This document shows positions 1-7,089 of a stretch of 8,286 bases of DNA, piece after piece (position 1 is the stretch's first letter; each line of letters opens with the position of its first letter). This DNA is from Spirochaetales bacterium (GTDB lineage Bacteria > Spirochaetota > Spirochaetia > SPDA01). The notes below the pieces were generated by a model. The model was not told the DNA's origin. It searched no databases and saw nothing but the letters and a program-made list of their open reading frames with translations. A program made the position numbers and the translations under genes. The stretch spans positions 1-8,286 of the forward strand of contig SPDA01000064.1 of NCBI GenBank assembly GCA_004525155.1. The letters run 5' to 3'.

Positions 1-1
1 C

Positions 2-403
2 AGGTATGCCGGCGGCAAGTATGCCGGCGGCGGTTACCGGGACGGCCATGAGGCGTATCCGGAAACAAGCCGTGATGAGGACACCTTTGTAGCGGTTCTC
101 GGCAACAGGCATATGAAGGGGGTCTGGTATCCGCCGCCTGTCAGCAAGGTTTTTTCATTTATGGGGGAAATCAGCCTCGATTTTACCCAGGCCGTGCTTC
201 CCTGCAGGGTTATTGAAATAAACGTTTTCTGCCTGCTCTCCGATATCAAACTGCGTATTCCCCCGGAAATGAGTGTTGTCATGAGCGGCGTACCGATACT
301 CGGCTCCTTCGAGGACAAGACCAGGCAGTCCGGCGAACGCGGCGGGCCTGTTTTGAAGATAAACGGCGCAGCCATACTGTCCAGTGTCAAGGTAAAAGAT
401 TAA
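2..403 (+). CDS. LiaF-like toastrack domain protein, C-terminal part (5' end outside window)
   Basis: The frame is open from the left edge to TAA at 401-403, giving 133 residues of a longer protein. After a Gly/Tyr-rich linker (YAGGK, YAGGG) comes a beta-rich domain of about 105 residues. It contains VAVLGNRHMKG, FSFMGEISLDFTQA, IEINVFCLLSDIKLRIPP, VPILGSFEDK and VLKINGAAILSSVKVKD. Repeated strands of the type 'hydrophobic-G-hydrophobic-E/D-I' and a final 'lkI.GaailssVkVk' match the C-terminal domain of LiaF and of DUF1707-type membrane proteins (the toastrack fold, linked to envelope-stress signalling). Many family members carry N-terminal membrane helices or a SHOCT-like segment; that part lies upstream and cannot be seen. 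Some glycine positions of the usual 'FGG' repeats are changed (CLLSD, ILGSF, ILSSV), so the copy is divergent. No gene symbol is justified. The ATG at 113 is internal and is not the true start. Confidence 0.7.
   Translation, partial: RYAGGKYAGGGYRDGHEAYPETSRDEDTFVAVLGNRHMKGVWYPPPVSKVFSFMGEISLDFTQAVLPCRVIEINVFCLLSDIKLRIPPEMSVVMSGVPILGSFEDKTRQSGERGGPVLKINGAAILSSVKVKD
5..34 (+). repeat. Two tandem 15-bp units encoding YAGGK/YAGGG
   Basis: Positions 5-19 (TATGCCGGCGGCAAG) and 20-34 (TATGCCGGCGGCGGT) share their first 12 bases exactly. They are in frame in the LiaF-like gene and encode a Gly/Tyr-rich linker ahead of the toastrack domain. The array may continue left of the window. In-frame units of 15 bp could vary in copy number by slippage without breaking the frame. 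Confidence 0.75.
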
Positions 404-447
404 GCAGGCGTATCAGCAAATAGTAAAATTTATTGTAAGGAACAGTT

Positions 448-1623
448 ATGCAGCCATTCACGTTTTACCGCACTCCGGAAATCATCTTTGGAACAGAGTC
501 CTTCTTCAGCCTTCCCGATATCCTAGCCAAAAAAGGCATAAAGAGGATAATCCTGCTTACCGGAAAAATCTCCTTTACAACTTCCGAGTACTGGCGGTCC
601 CTCACAGCAGGACTGCCGAGGAAGGGCATAGAATACCGGCATTATACAGCATCAGGAGAACCTTCTCCCCTCCGGATCGATGAAATATGCGGAGAAAACC
701 GCGGCAGTCTTCCTGACGCGGTTGTAGCCGTTGGCGGAGGAAGTGTACTGGACGCGGGCAAGGCGGTTTCCGCCATGCTGAAAACTCCCGGGAACACGGA
801 AGATTACCTTGAAAGCGTCGGCACGAAGACCCCGCCGGGGATAAAGATTCCTTTTATCGCTGTTCCCACCACTGCGGGAACAGGGACGGAGGCTTCCAAA
901 AACGCCGTCTTGAGCAAACCGGGTCCGGGCGGCTACAAGAAGTCACTTCGCCACGATAATTATGCGCCGGACCTGGCGCTTGTCGACCCGATCCTTACCC
1001 TGTCCTGTCCCAGGGACCTCACGGCAGCCGTCGGCCTGGACGCCCTGACCCAGCTCCTTGAAGCCTTTGTTTCGGTAAAAGCGAGCCTCCTCTCCGACGC
1101 TTCCGCGGCAAGCGGCCTGATCGCCGTGGGCCGCTCCCTGGTAAAAGCCGTGGAAGACGGCGAAGATTTGGAAGCCCGATCGGGCATGGCTTATGCGGCC
1201 CTCATGTCCGGAGTCGCCATGGCCAACGCGGGTTTAGGCCTGGTGCACGGGCTTGCAAGTCCTTTGGGCGGCGGCTTTCCCATAACTCACAGTGTTGTCT
1301 GCGGAACCCTTCTGGCGGAAACGACAGCGGCGATTGTGAACAGGCTTTTCGATCATGAGGAGGAGAATAATACGGCCCTCCTCAAGTACGCGGAGGCGGG
1401 AAAATATCTTTCAGGTCAGGACGCGGGGGGGCTGGAGGACAACTGTGAACAGCTCCTGAACCTTATCGACACCTGGACGGAGGATTTCTCGATGCCCCGG
1501 CTCGGCAGCTTCGGTATTAAGGAAACAGCCCTCTCCTCGCTGGCGGCAAAGACCGGTCACAAGGAAAGCCATGCAATACTGACGATCCCGGAAATTGAAG
1601 AGATCCTTAAAGCGCGGATCTAG
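448..1623 (+). CDS. Iron-type (group III) alcohol dehydrogenase family protein
   Basis: At 391 residues it has the usual length for Fe-ADH enzymes, cytoplasmic NAD(P)-dependent oxidoreductases of alcohols and aldehydes. The N-terminal nucleotide-binding domain carries [17 protein letters not shown] (GGGS at 96-99) and PTTAGTGTE (140-148). The C-terminal helical domain carries [12 protein letters not shown] (197-207), [13 protein letters not shown] (262-274) and [11 protein letters not shown] (279-289). Aligned with E. coli FucO, the metal ligands are D198, H267 and H281, but the second ligand (His200 in FucO) is Gln202 and the conserved His267 of FucO is Ser271. This DALTQ / GLASPLGG pattern marks a recognised subfamily, so it is probably not a dead enzyme, but the metal and substrate cannot be read from sequence. 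The ATG at 448 has a TAAGGA Shine-Dalgarno (436-441). It lies 44 bp after the LiaF-like gene and may be cotranscribed with it. Its stop overlaps the convergent clpB stop. Confidence 0.9.
   Translation: MQPFTFYRTPEIIFGTESFFSLPDILAKKGIKRIILLTGKISFTTSEYWRSLTAGLPRKGIEYRHYTASGEPSPLRIDEICGENRGSLPDAVVAVGGGSVLDAGKAVSAMLKTPGNTEDYLESVGTKTPPGIKIPFIAVPTTAGTGTEASKNAVLSKPGPGGYKKSLRHDNYAPDLALVDPILTLSCPRDLTAAVGLDALTQLLEAFVSVKASLLSDASAASGLIAVGRSLVKAVEDGEDLEARSGMAYAALMSGVAMANAGLGLVHGLASPLGGGFPITHSVVCGTLLAETTAAIVNRLFDHEEENNTALLKYAEAGKYLSGQDAGGLEDNCEQLLNLIDTWTEDFSMPRLGSFGIKETALSSLAAKTGHKESHAILTIPEIEEILKARI
1601..1621. other. Inverted repeat at the convergent adh/clpB 3' ends
   Basis: AGATCC at 1601-1606 and GGATCT at 1616-1621 are perfect 6-bp inverted arms around a 9-nt loop, ending on the first base of the dehydrogenase stop. 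No clear T-tract follows in either direction; on the minus strand the stretch after the stem is only moderately T-rich (CTTCAATTT). It could act as a weak shared 3'-end hairpin for two mRNAs that have no intergenic space between them, or be chance. I do not call it a proven terminator. Confidence 0.3.
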
Positions 1624-4211
1624 GCCGGGGTCTTTCCGGTCTTCCTGAACACGATTCCACCCTTGCCGAAAGAAATGGCGATGCTGTCGCCTTCTTTGAT
1701 TTCACCGGCGATAATTTTTCTCGCCATGGGATTCTGGATGATGTTCTGAACGGTGCGCTTGAGAGGACGGGCTCCGAAGGAAGGATTGTAACCTTCTTTT
1801 GCCAGAAAAACCCTGACAGTGTCTTCGAAGGTAAGCATGATTTTCCGCGCCAGCATCCTTTTCACAAGCAGTGCAAGCTGGATATCCACGATTTTTGTTA
1901 TCTGGTCCTCTCCGAGCCTGTTGAAGGTTATTATTTCGTCGATACGGTTAAGAAACTCGGGCTTGAAGGTGGCATTTAGGAGCAGGTCGATCTGAGGCTT
2001 CACCTTGTCCATGTTCTCGGCCCCGAGAATGATGTCGCTGCCCAAGTTGCTCGTCATGATGATGATGGTGTTCTTGAAATCGACTTTCCGGCCCTGGCCG
2101 TCGGTCAGCCTTCCTTCGTCGAGCAGCTGCAGCAGCACGTTGAACACGTCCGGGTGTGCCTTCTCTATTTCGTCGAACAGGATAACGGAGTAGGGCCGCC
2201 GCCGCACGGTTTCGGTAAGCTGGCCGCCCTGGTCATAACCAACGTAGCCCGGAGGCGCGCCGATGAGCCTCGAGACGGAGAATTTTTCCATGTATTCGCT
2301 CATGTCGATGCGGGTTAAGGATTTTTCGTCGTTGAAGAGAAACTCGGCCAGGGTCTTGGCGAGCTCTGTCTTGCCGACACCCGTGGGACCGATGAAAATG
2401 AAGGTGCCCAGGGGACGCGTCTCGTCGGAAAGACCGGACTTGTTCCTGCGGATAGCGTCGGCCACTGCGGTTATCGCTTTTTCCTGGCCCACCACGCGCT
2501 GGGACAGAATCTGTTCCAGGTCCAGGTACTTCTCGATTTCCGAGGACAGCATCTTGGAAACGGGAATTCCCGTCCAGATGCTTACCACATGTGCGATGTC
2601 CTCTTCGGATACCTCCTCCCGTAACAGCTGGGAGGAACCCTGTATGGATGTCAGCTCTGCCGTCTTGTCGTCGAGCTGTTTCTTCGTTTCGGGAATCCTG
2701 CCGTGCTTGATCTCTGCGGCTTTTGAATAGTTGCCTTCACGCTCGTACCGGGTTTCCTCCAGGTGATACTCTTCGAGTTTCTGCTTGAACGCCCGGATCT
2801 CCTCTATGATGCTTTTTTCGTTTTTCCACTGGAGTCTCATCACATTGGACCTGCCTTTCAGATCCGAGAGCTCCCTGTCGAGTTTGGAAAGCCGCTCCCT
2901 GCTCGCCTCATCCTCCTCCCTGGAGAGGGCCTGCTTTTCGATGGTCAGCTGGAGAATCTTTCTGTCGATAATATCGAGCTCCGTTGGCTGGCTTTCTATC
3001 TCCATTTTCAGTTTGGAGGCCGCCTCGTCCACAAGATCTATGGCCTTGTCCGGAAGAAACCGGGAAGTGATGTAGCGGTCCGACAGGGTTGCGGCCGCAA
3101 TGAGTGCTTCGTCCTTGATGCGCACGCCGTGATGAATTTCGTAGCGTTCCTGCAGGCCGCGGAGAATCGATATGGTGTCTTCCACGGACGGTTCCTTGGT
3201 GAACACCGTCTGAAAGCGCCGCTCCAGGGCCGCGTCCTTTTCTATGTGCTTCCTGTATTCGTCCAGAGTGGTGGCGCCTATGGCTCGGAGTTCTCCCCTG
3301 GCAAGTGCCGGTTTGAGCAGATTGGAAGCGTCCATGGAGCCTTCCGCGGCGCCCGCTCCCACCAGGGTGTGGAGCTCGTCGATGAACAGGATGACGGACC
3401 CTTCCGCCTGGGTAATCTCGTGGATAACGGATTTCAGCCTTTCCTCGAATTCTCCCCGGAATTTGGTGCCTGCCACCAGCGCGCCGAGATCCAGGGCCAG
3501 CAGTTTCTTGTTTTTAAGGGAATCCGGTACATCGCCGGACACGATACGTCTGGCGAGTCCTTCAACAATGGCCGTCTTGCCCACACCGGGGTCCCCTATG
3601 AGAACAGGATTGTTCTTCGTCCTGCGGGATAGGACCTGCATGATGCGCCTTATCTCCTCGTCCCTGCCAATAACCGGGTCGAGTTTTTCCCTCTTGGCCA
3701 GGGCCGTCAGGTCCCTGCAGTACTTGTCCAGAACCTCGTACTTGTTTTCCGGCGACTGATCCGTCACCCGCTGGTTCCCCCGGATGGCGATAAGGGTGGT
3801 AAGAACCGTGTCTCTCGTTATACCGAAGCGTTTCAGAATTTCAGCAGCCTTGGTGCGCGTGCCGAGGATCGCCAGGAAAATATGTTCCGTGCTGGTGAAA
3901 TCGTCTTTAAGTCCGGAAGCCTCCTGTTCCGCGCTCCGCAGAACGTTTGCCGCTTCCGGGGACATTTGGGGCTGAGCGGCATCGCCGTACATTTTCGGTT
4001 TCCGGTCAATAAGGGTGTCCAGCTCCGCCATCAGGTCCCGCCTGGAAACGCCGAGCCTGTCCACAAGTCTGGGAATAATGCCGTCCTCCTGCCGCAGCAT
4101 GCTGTGAAGAATGTGTTCCACGTCCAGGGTTGCGTGGTTATGCTTATGCACGAGACTATCCGCTTCCTGGACAGCCTCCTGCGCTTTTACCGTGAGTTTA
4201 TCCAAACGCAT
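1620..4211 (-). CDS. clpB: ATP-dependent disaggregase ClpB (Hsp100)
   Basis: At 863 residues it is full length for ClpB, the hexameric AAA+ chaperone that extracts polypeptides from aggregates together with DnaK/DnaJ/GrpE. Domains: N-terminal Clp repeats (about 1-145); NBD1 with Walker [10 protein letters not shown] (206-214), Walker B VILFIDE (273-279), pore loop [10 protein letters not shown] (248-257) and arginine-finger ERRFQ (330-334); coiled-coil M domain (about 405-525); NBD2 with Walker [10 protein letters not shown] (608-616), Walker B VILFDE (676-681), pore loop GYVG (655-658) and sensor-2 GARPLKR (813-819). There is no ClpP-binding IGF/L loop, and the M domain separates it from ClpA and ClpC. 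Two conservative-site changes are visible: Phe251 where E. coli has pore Tyr251, and His503 where E. coli has Tyr503 in the M-domain tip. The ATG at 4209-4211 is preceded by GAGAGGA at proper spacing. The stop (1620-1622) overlaps that of the dehydrogenase. Confidence 0.98.
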   Translation of the reverse strand: MRLDKLTVKAQEAVQEADSLVHKHNHATLDVEHILHSMLRQEDGIIPRLVDRLGVSRRDLMAELDTLIDRKPKMYGDAAQPQMSPEAANVLRSAEQEASGLKDDFTSTEHIFLAILGTRTKAAEILKRFGITRDTVLTTLIAIRGNQRVTDQSPENKYEVLDKYCRDLTALAKREKLDPVIGRDEEIRRIMQVLSRRTKNNPVLIGDPGVGKTAIVEGLARRIVSGDVPDSLKNKKLLALDLGALVAGTKFRGEFEERLKSVIHEITQAEGSVILFIDELHTLVGAGAAEGSMDASNLLKPALARGELRAIGATTLDEYRKHIEKDAALERRFQTVFTKEPSVEDTISILRGLQERYEIHHGVRIKDEALIAAATLSDRYITSRFLPDKAIDLVDEAASKLKMEIESQPTELDIIDRKILQLTIEKQALSREEDEASRERLSKLDRELSDLKGRSNVMRLQWKNEKSIIEEIRAFKQKLEEYHLEETRYEREGNYSKAAEIKHGRIPETKKQLDDKTAELTSIQGSSQLLREEVSEEDIAHVVSIWTGIPVSKMLSSEIEKYLDLEQILSQRVVGQEKAITAVADAIRRNKSGLSDETRPLGTFIFIGPTGVGKTELAKTLAEFLFNDEKSLTRIDMSEYMEKFSVSRLIGAPPGYVGYDQGGQLTETVRRRPYSVILFDEIEKAHPDVFNVLLQLLDEGRLTDGQGRKVDFKNTIIIMTSNLGSDIILGAENMDKVKPQIDLLLNATFKPEFLNRIDEIITFNRLGEDQITKIVDIQLALLVKRMLARKIMLTFEDTVRVFLAKEGYNPSFGARPLKRTVQNIIQNPMARKIIAGEIKEGDSIAISFGKGGIVFRKTGKTPA

Positions 4212-4243
4212 ATGTTCCTCTCTCAGAATCAGTGCAATATGTC

Positions 4244-4260
4244 TTTAATTATACATTAAA
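4244..4260. promoter_or_regulatory. Candidate operator: 17-bp AT-rich palindrome over the clpB -10/start region
   Basis: TTTAAT (4244-4249), a 5-bp centre, and ATTAAA (4255-4260) form a perfect inverted repeat. It overlaps the predicted -10 edge and transcription start of clpB, which is where a repressor would sit. It resembles no operator I know, and AT-rich palindromes arise by chance fairly often. Confidence 0.3.
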
Positions 4261-4287
4261 AATACAAAAGGTCGGGGGTGCAGTCAA
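4259..4287 (-). promoter_or_regulatory. Predicted sigma70-type promoter of clpB
   Basis: Read on the minus strand, TTGACT (4287-4282) is followed after exactly 17 bp by TATTTT (4264-4259), placing the start of transcription near 4252, about 40 nt ahead of the clpB ATG. A perfect TATAAT (4253-4248) lies just downstream but has no good -35 at 16-18 bp. I see neither a CIRCE/HrcA operator nor a clear sigma32 (CTTGAA...CCCCAT) promoter, so the heat-shock control expected for clpB is not evident in familiar form. Confidence 0.5.
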
Positions 4288-4341
4288 TGAAAACCGTCCG
4301 GCACGTCTGCAGGGAGCGGAAATGGCAGGTATTTTTTTTGC

Positions 4342-4370
4342 TTTCCAAATCGGCCGCTTGCTGTTATAAT
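4342..4370 (+). promoter_or_regulatory. Predicted sigma70-type promoter of the haem-sensor cyclase operon
   Basis: TTTCCA (4342-4347, 4 of 6 to consensus) and a perfect TATAAT (4365-4370) are separated by 17 bp. A run of eight T (4332-4339) just upstream resembles an UP element. Initiation 6-8 bp past the -10 would fall near 4377, only about 5 nt before the ATG at 4382. Confidence 0.6.
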
Positions 4371-4381
4371 CGGGTTACAAT

Positions 4382-5854
4382 ATGGAACAGAAGAAGTTTG
4401 TTCCCATTACCACCAAGATTAACCTGATCATCATAATAAGTCTTATTCTGGGCATCGGGAGTACGACGTTTTATTTCGCCCGATCCCTGTTTTTCACAAT
4501 CGACGGCGCCACAAAGAAGAACTTAAATCAGCAGTCTGAAATACTGTACACTGCGATACAGAATTACATGCTGCCCGGTCAGGCGCCTCTGGCAGTGGAA
4601 TTTTTCAAGGATATCGAATCAAGCAATCCGGATTATGAAATCAAGCTCTACCGAAGAACCAAGGCAGCCGCCTTCAGCGACAATACGACGATTGATGATG
4701 TAAACAACAGGCTCAAGCGGATTGTCTTTAAGCCACGGCAGGAACCTGCCATTATCATCGACGATCCGGTGGATGAGTATTTCCAGGTTTCTTTGGGAAG
4801 CCCTCCGGACACGGCCATTTTCCAGACGGAAAAAAACGGCACCTTTTTTATCAACATTTACAAGCCCCTTATCAACCTGCCGAAATGTACCGGCTGTCAC
4901 GGCTCCGACCACACCATCCGTGGCGTGGTAAATATAAGCAGCAATATATCCGGCGCCATCATGTCCCAGAGAAATTCCATCATCATATCCGGCAGCCTGT
5001 TCCTGGGGCTTGTCTTCGTTCTCACCGTGCTGCTATCCATTTATCTTCGAAGCTCAATTTTACGGCCGGTACAGATAATCGGCGATGTATGCAGGGACGT
5101 TACCGGCGGGCATTTTGACAAGCGCGTGAAGATAAAAAGCCGCGACGAGGTCGGGCTGCTTGGAGAGACGGTCAACCAGATGGTGGAAGGCCTCTTTGAA
5201 AGATTCGAACTGTCCAAGTTCGTGTCCCTTTCAACAATACAGTCTCTTAAAGGCGACAAGGCCGGGCAGAATGTCCCGGTAACACTGCTTTTTTCGGATA
5301 TACGCGGTTTTACCGCCTATTCCGACAGGAACCCTCCCGAAGTGGTGGTGGCGCATCTGAACAGAATTCTCAATGTCCAGACTGAAATAATCCATGCCAA
5401 CGGCGGTGATATCGACAAATATGTGGGCGACGAAATAGTGGCCCTGTTTCCCGGAGAGGAATCAGGGCTTGCGGCGTGCAGGACAGCCATCGCCATCATG
5501 AAGAATTTCAGCGAGAAAAGCGCGGCGGATTACGGCGGCCTCAGGGTAGGCATCGGGATAAATACGGGTGATGTCATCCTCGGCATGATAGGCTCCGAAA
5601 AGCGGGCGGATTTCACGACCATCGGTGATAATGTGAACGTCGCTTCGCGGCTTTGCAGCGCGGCGAAAATGGACCAGATTCTCATGGCGGATTCGACCTG
5701 GCAGAAAGTGAAGGACAATGTGATTGTTGAAGGGCCGTATAAAATAAAGGTGAAAGGTAAAGATAAGTATATCCGCGTTCACATTCTTCTGGGCTGCCAG
5801 CGGGAAGACTGTCTCGAATTCGTCAAACCATCCGGAGGGCTGATTGCAGACTAG
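4382..5854 (+). CDS. Membrane class III adenylate cyclase with extracytoplasmic haem c sensor domain and HAMP
   Basis: This 490-residue protein is predicted to convert ATP to cAMP in response to an extracytoplasmic signal. Order: short cytoplasmic N-terminus; TM1 (about 13-35); outside domain (about 36-197) ending in a CxxCH haem c site, KCTGCHG (C169, C172, H173), then DHTIRGVVNISS; TM2 (about 198-222); HAMP (about 222-275); class III catalytic domain (about 297-470). Metal aspartates are D306 (LLFSDIRGF) and D350 (KYVGDEIVALF). Lys346 and Thr412 occupy the base-recognition positions, favouring ATP over GTP, and N419 and R423 (DNVNVASRL) the transition-state positions, so the enzyme looks intact. 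The sensor resembles CxxCH periplasmic domains (DUF3365/Tll0287-like or haem-PAS types); the exact family is uncertain. H177 is the only other histidine in the outside domain. The ATG at 4382 is the first possible start: an in-frame TAA lies at 4367-4369. No Shine-Dalgarno precedes it. It is the first gene of a three-gene unit. Confidence 0.92.
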   Translation: MEQKKFVPITTKINLIIIISLILGIGSTTFYFARSLFFTIDGATKKNLNQQSEILYTAIQNYMLPGQAPLAVEFFKDIESSNPDYEIKLYRRTKAAAFSDNTTIDDVNNRLKRIVFKPRQEPAIIIDDPVDEYFQVSLGSPPDTAIFQTEKNGTFFINIYKPLINLPKCTGCHGSDHTIRGVVNISSNISGAIMSQRNSIIISGSLFLGLVFVLTVLLSIYLRSSILRPVQIIGDVCRDVTGGHFDKRVKIKSRDEVGLLGETVNQMVEGLFERFELSKFVSLSTIQSLKGDKAGQNVPVTLLFSDIRGFTAYSDRNPPEVVVAHLNRILNVQTEIIHANGGDIDKYVGDEIVALFPGEESGLAACRTAIAIMKNFSEKSAADYGGLRVGIGINTGDVILGMIGSEKRADFTTIGDNVNVASRLCSAAKMDQILMADSTWQKVKDNVIVEGPYKIKVKGKDKYIRVHILLGCQREDCLEFVKPSGGLIAD

Positions 5855-6368
5855 ATTTTTTCCGCTGTTCATGATCCTTCCCCTTGTTATGGCGGCCGCC
5901 GTTTCCTGCAGCAAGGGTACACCTAAGACCCTCGTGCCTGCTGATTATTCCGGCTGGGGAACGACCACAACGACTGAACTCAATTATCCCATACCAGGGC
6001 ATGAGAACAATTACAGGAAGATATTCATTAACGATACCGGGTTTATGGTTGATGTAAGAGACAGCGGCGGCAAAATTTTATATGATTATCCCGACGGCAC
6101 TGTCATAATCAAGGAAATTTACCAGGGTATGAGTATTACACCCGGCAGCAAACCCATGGTGCTGACGGTAATGATCAAGGACAGGGAAAACCCAAAGGCC
6201 CGCGGCGGCTGGCTCTGGATTGTCAAGAACCTTGCGTCCGGAGATGAAAATATAATTTCACAGGAGTTCTGCATCACCTGTCATACGAACGCCAATGAGC
6301 CCCATCCCTACGGCGACGGGAACAAGGACAGCATATTCCGCGATTATGCGTTCTTTCCCGTTAAATAA
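5844..6368 (+). CDS. Cytochrome P460-like c-type haem lipoprotein
   Basis: The product has 174 residues, a signal peptide with arginine at 4 and a hydrophobic core, and a relaxed lipobox AVSC (19-22), so it is probably a lipoprotein anchored by Cys22. The mature part has the P460 pattern: YRKIFINDTGF (57-67), YPDGTVIIKEIY (82-93), VMIKDRENPKARGGWLWIV (109-127), then one CxxCH haem c site FCITCH (142-147) followed by a short tail ending FRDYAFFPVK. P460-fold proteins oxidise hydroxylamine or bind NO. Whether the haem-lysine crosslink of true P460 is present cannot be judged by eye, so the activity is open (P460 or cytochrome c'-beta like). The TTG start at 5844 is chosen because GGAGGG (5834-5839) sits 4 nt upstream; the later ATG at 5871 has no ribosome site and would shorten the signal peptide. 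It overlaps the cyclase by 11 bp, suggesting translational coupling and a shared role. Confidence 0.8.
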   Translation: MQTRFFPLFMILPLVMAAAVSCSKGTPKTLVPADYSGWGTTTTTELNYPIPGHENNYRKIFINDTGFMVDVRDSGGKILYDYPDGTVIIKEIYQGMSITPGSKPMVLTVMIKDRENPKARGGWLWIVKNLASGDENIISQEFCITCHTNANEPHPYGDGNKDSIFRDYAFFPVK

Positions 6369-6380
6369 AGGATCAGGTTA

Positions 6381-7046
6381 GTGCTCCTCGTTAGCATTCT
6401 GCTGGCTGTTATCCCCGCCTTTCTCCTTCTCGTATATTTTTATAAGAAAGACAGGCAGAAACCTGAACGGTTCGGAAGGGTCATGAGGGTTTTCGCCTTC
6501 GGCATTCTGTCCGTCATACCCGCCATCATTATCGAACTGGTACTTGACTCGTTTCTGGGCGAGGGCAAGACACTCCTCCTGCTTCTTGTCGAGGCTTTCA
6601 TTGTAGCCGCGCTTGTGGAAGAGTCGCTCAAGCTGGCCACTGTCCGGCTTTTTGCGTATAACAGGCCCGAGTTTGACGAGATAACCGACGGTATCGTATA
6701 TACCGTTGCCGCGAGTCTCGGGTTCGCGGTGCTGGAAAACATTCTGTATTCCCTGGACGGAAGCGTCGGCATTGTGCTTATCCGTGGTATTACCGCGGTG
6801 CCCCTGCACGCCATCGCTTCCGGCATCATGGGGTATTATATAGGTCTTTCGAAAATGTCGGGAAAATCATATATCGGAAGGGGGCTGCTCTTCGCCGTTC
6901 TCATCCACGGCGTCTACGATTTTGTCCTTTTTACCGAGACAGGCTTCGCCTTCCTTGTGATACCTCTGCTTGTGATCTGCTGGTTTATCCTGAGGAACCT
7001 GAATAAAAAAGCCCTGGCAGAAGACAGGGAATCCGGCCGGAGCTAG
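6381..7046 (+). CDS. PrsW-family intramembrane metalloprotease
   Basis: The 221-residue, highly hydrophobic protein has about seven predicted membrane segments and the conserved PrsW/M82 motifs. These are the EE pair in ALVEESLKL (E80, E81), GFAVLENILY (E119, N120), a histidine in AVPLHAIASGIMGYYIG (H143) and one in FAVLIHGVYDF (H176, D180). These glutamates and histidines are the presumed zinc/active-site residues. Founding member PrsW of Bacillus subtilis makes the first cut in anti-sigma factor RsiW; other members have unknown substrates. No sigma/anti-sigma pair is visible here, so the substrate is open. The GTG start at 6381 has AAAGGA (6367-6372) 8 nt upstream, and the next in-frame Met (position 35) would remove TM1. 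It follows the haem lipoprotein by 12 bp, so it is probably cotranscribed with it. The 3' end faces the convergent PPIase gene 43 bp away. Confidence 0.88.
   Translation: MLLVSILLAVIPAFLLLVYFYKKDRQKPERFGRVMRVFAFGILSVIPAIIIELVLDSFLGEGKTLLLLLVEAFIVAALVEESLKLATVRLFAYNRPEFDEITDGIVYTVAASLGFAVLENILYSLDGSVGIVLIRGITAVPLHAIASGIMGYYIGLSKMSGKSYIGRGLLFAVLIHGVYDFVLFTETGFAFLVIPLLVICWFILRNLNKKALAEDRESGRS
7005..7029 (-). terminator. Possible intrinsic terminator for the PPIase gene, inside the 3' end of the protease gene
   Basis: On the minus strand CCCTG (7029-7025), an 8-nt loop, CAGGG (7016-7012), one C and then six T (7010-7005) give a hairpin plus U-tract about 60 nt beyond the PPIase stop. The stem is only 5 bp but has four G-C pairs. 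It lies antisense within the last codons of the PrsW gene, so the PPIase transcript would overlap the protease mRNA. Confidence 0.45.
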
Positions 7047-7089
7047 CACCCGGGGTTTTTACCGCACCGGACTTCCCGTCGGCAGACTG

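Noticed and set aside
2763..3632. 289-codon open frame on the plus strand opposite clpB
   Set aside because: It lies wholly antisense to the conserved NBD1 and M domain of clpB, and its translation shows no recognisable domain. It is a shadow of codon bias in a real gene, as are the other plus-strand frames within 2005-4259.
4248..4253. TATAAT on the minus strand as the main clpB -10
   Set aside because: No acceptable -35 at 16-18 bp; the TTGACT-17-TATTTT pair just upstream is better spaced, though initiation from this box remains possible.
5462..5914. 150-codon minus-strand frame across the cyclase/lipoprotein junction
   Set aside because: Antisense to the conserved cyclase catalytic domain, with no domain signal and no ribosome site noted.
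6378..6809. 143-codon minus-strand frame opposite the PrsW gene
   Set aside because: The plus strand encodes clear PrsW motifs here; the antisense translation is low-complexity and polar without a recognisable family.
7037..7060. Plus-strand terminator for the cyclase operon (CCGG stem before GGTTTTT)
   Set aside because: The stem is only 4 bp with a 9-nt loop and two unpaired G before the T run; too weak to list as a feature.
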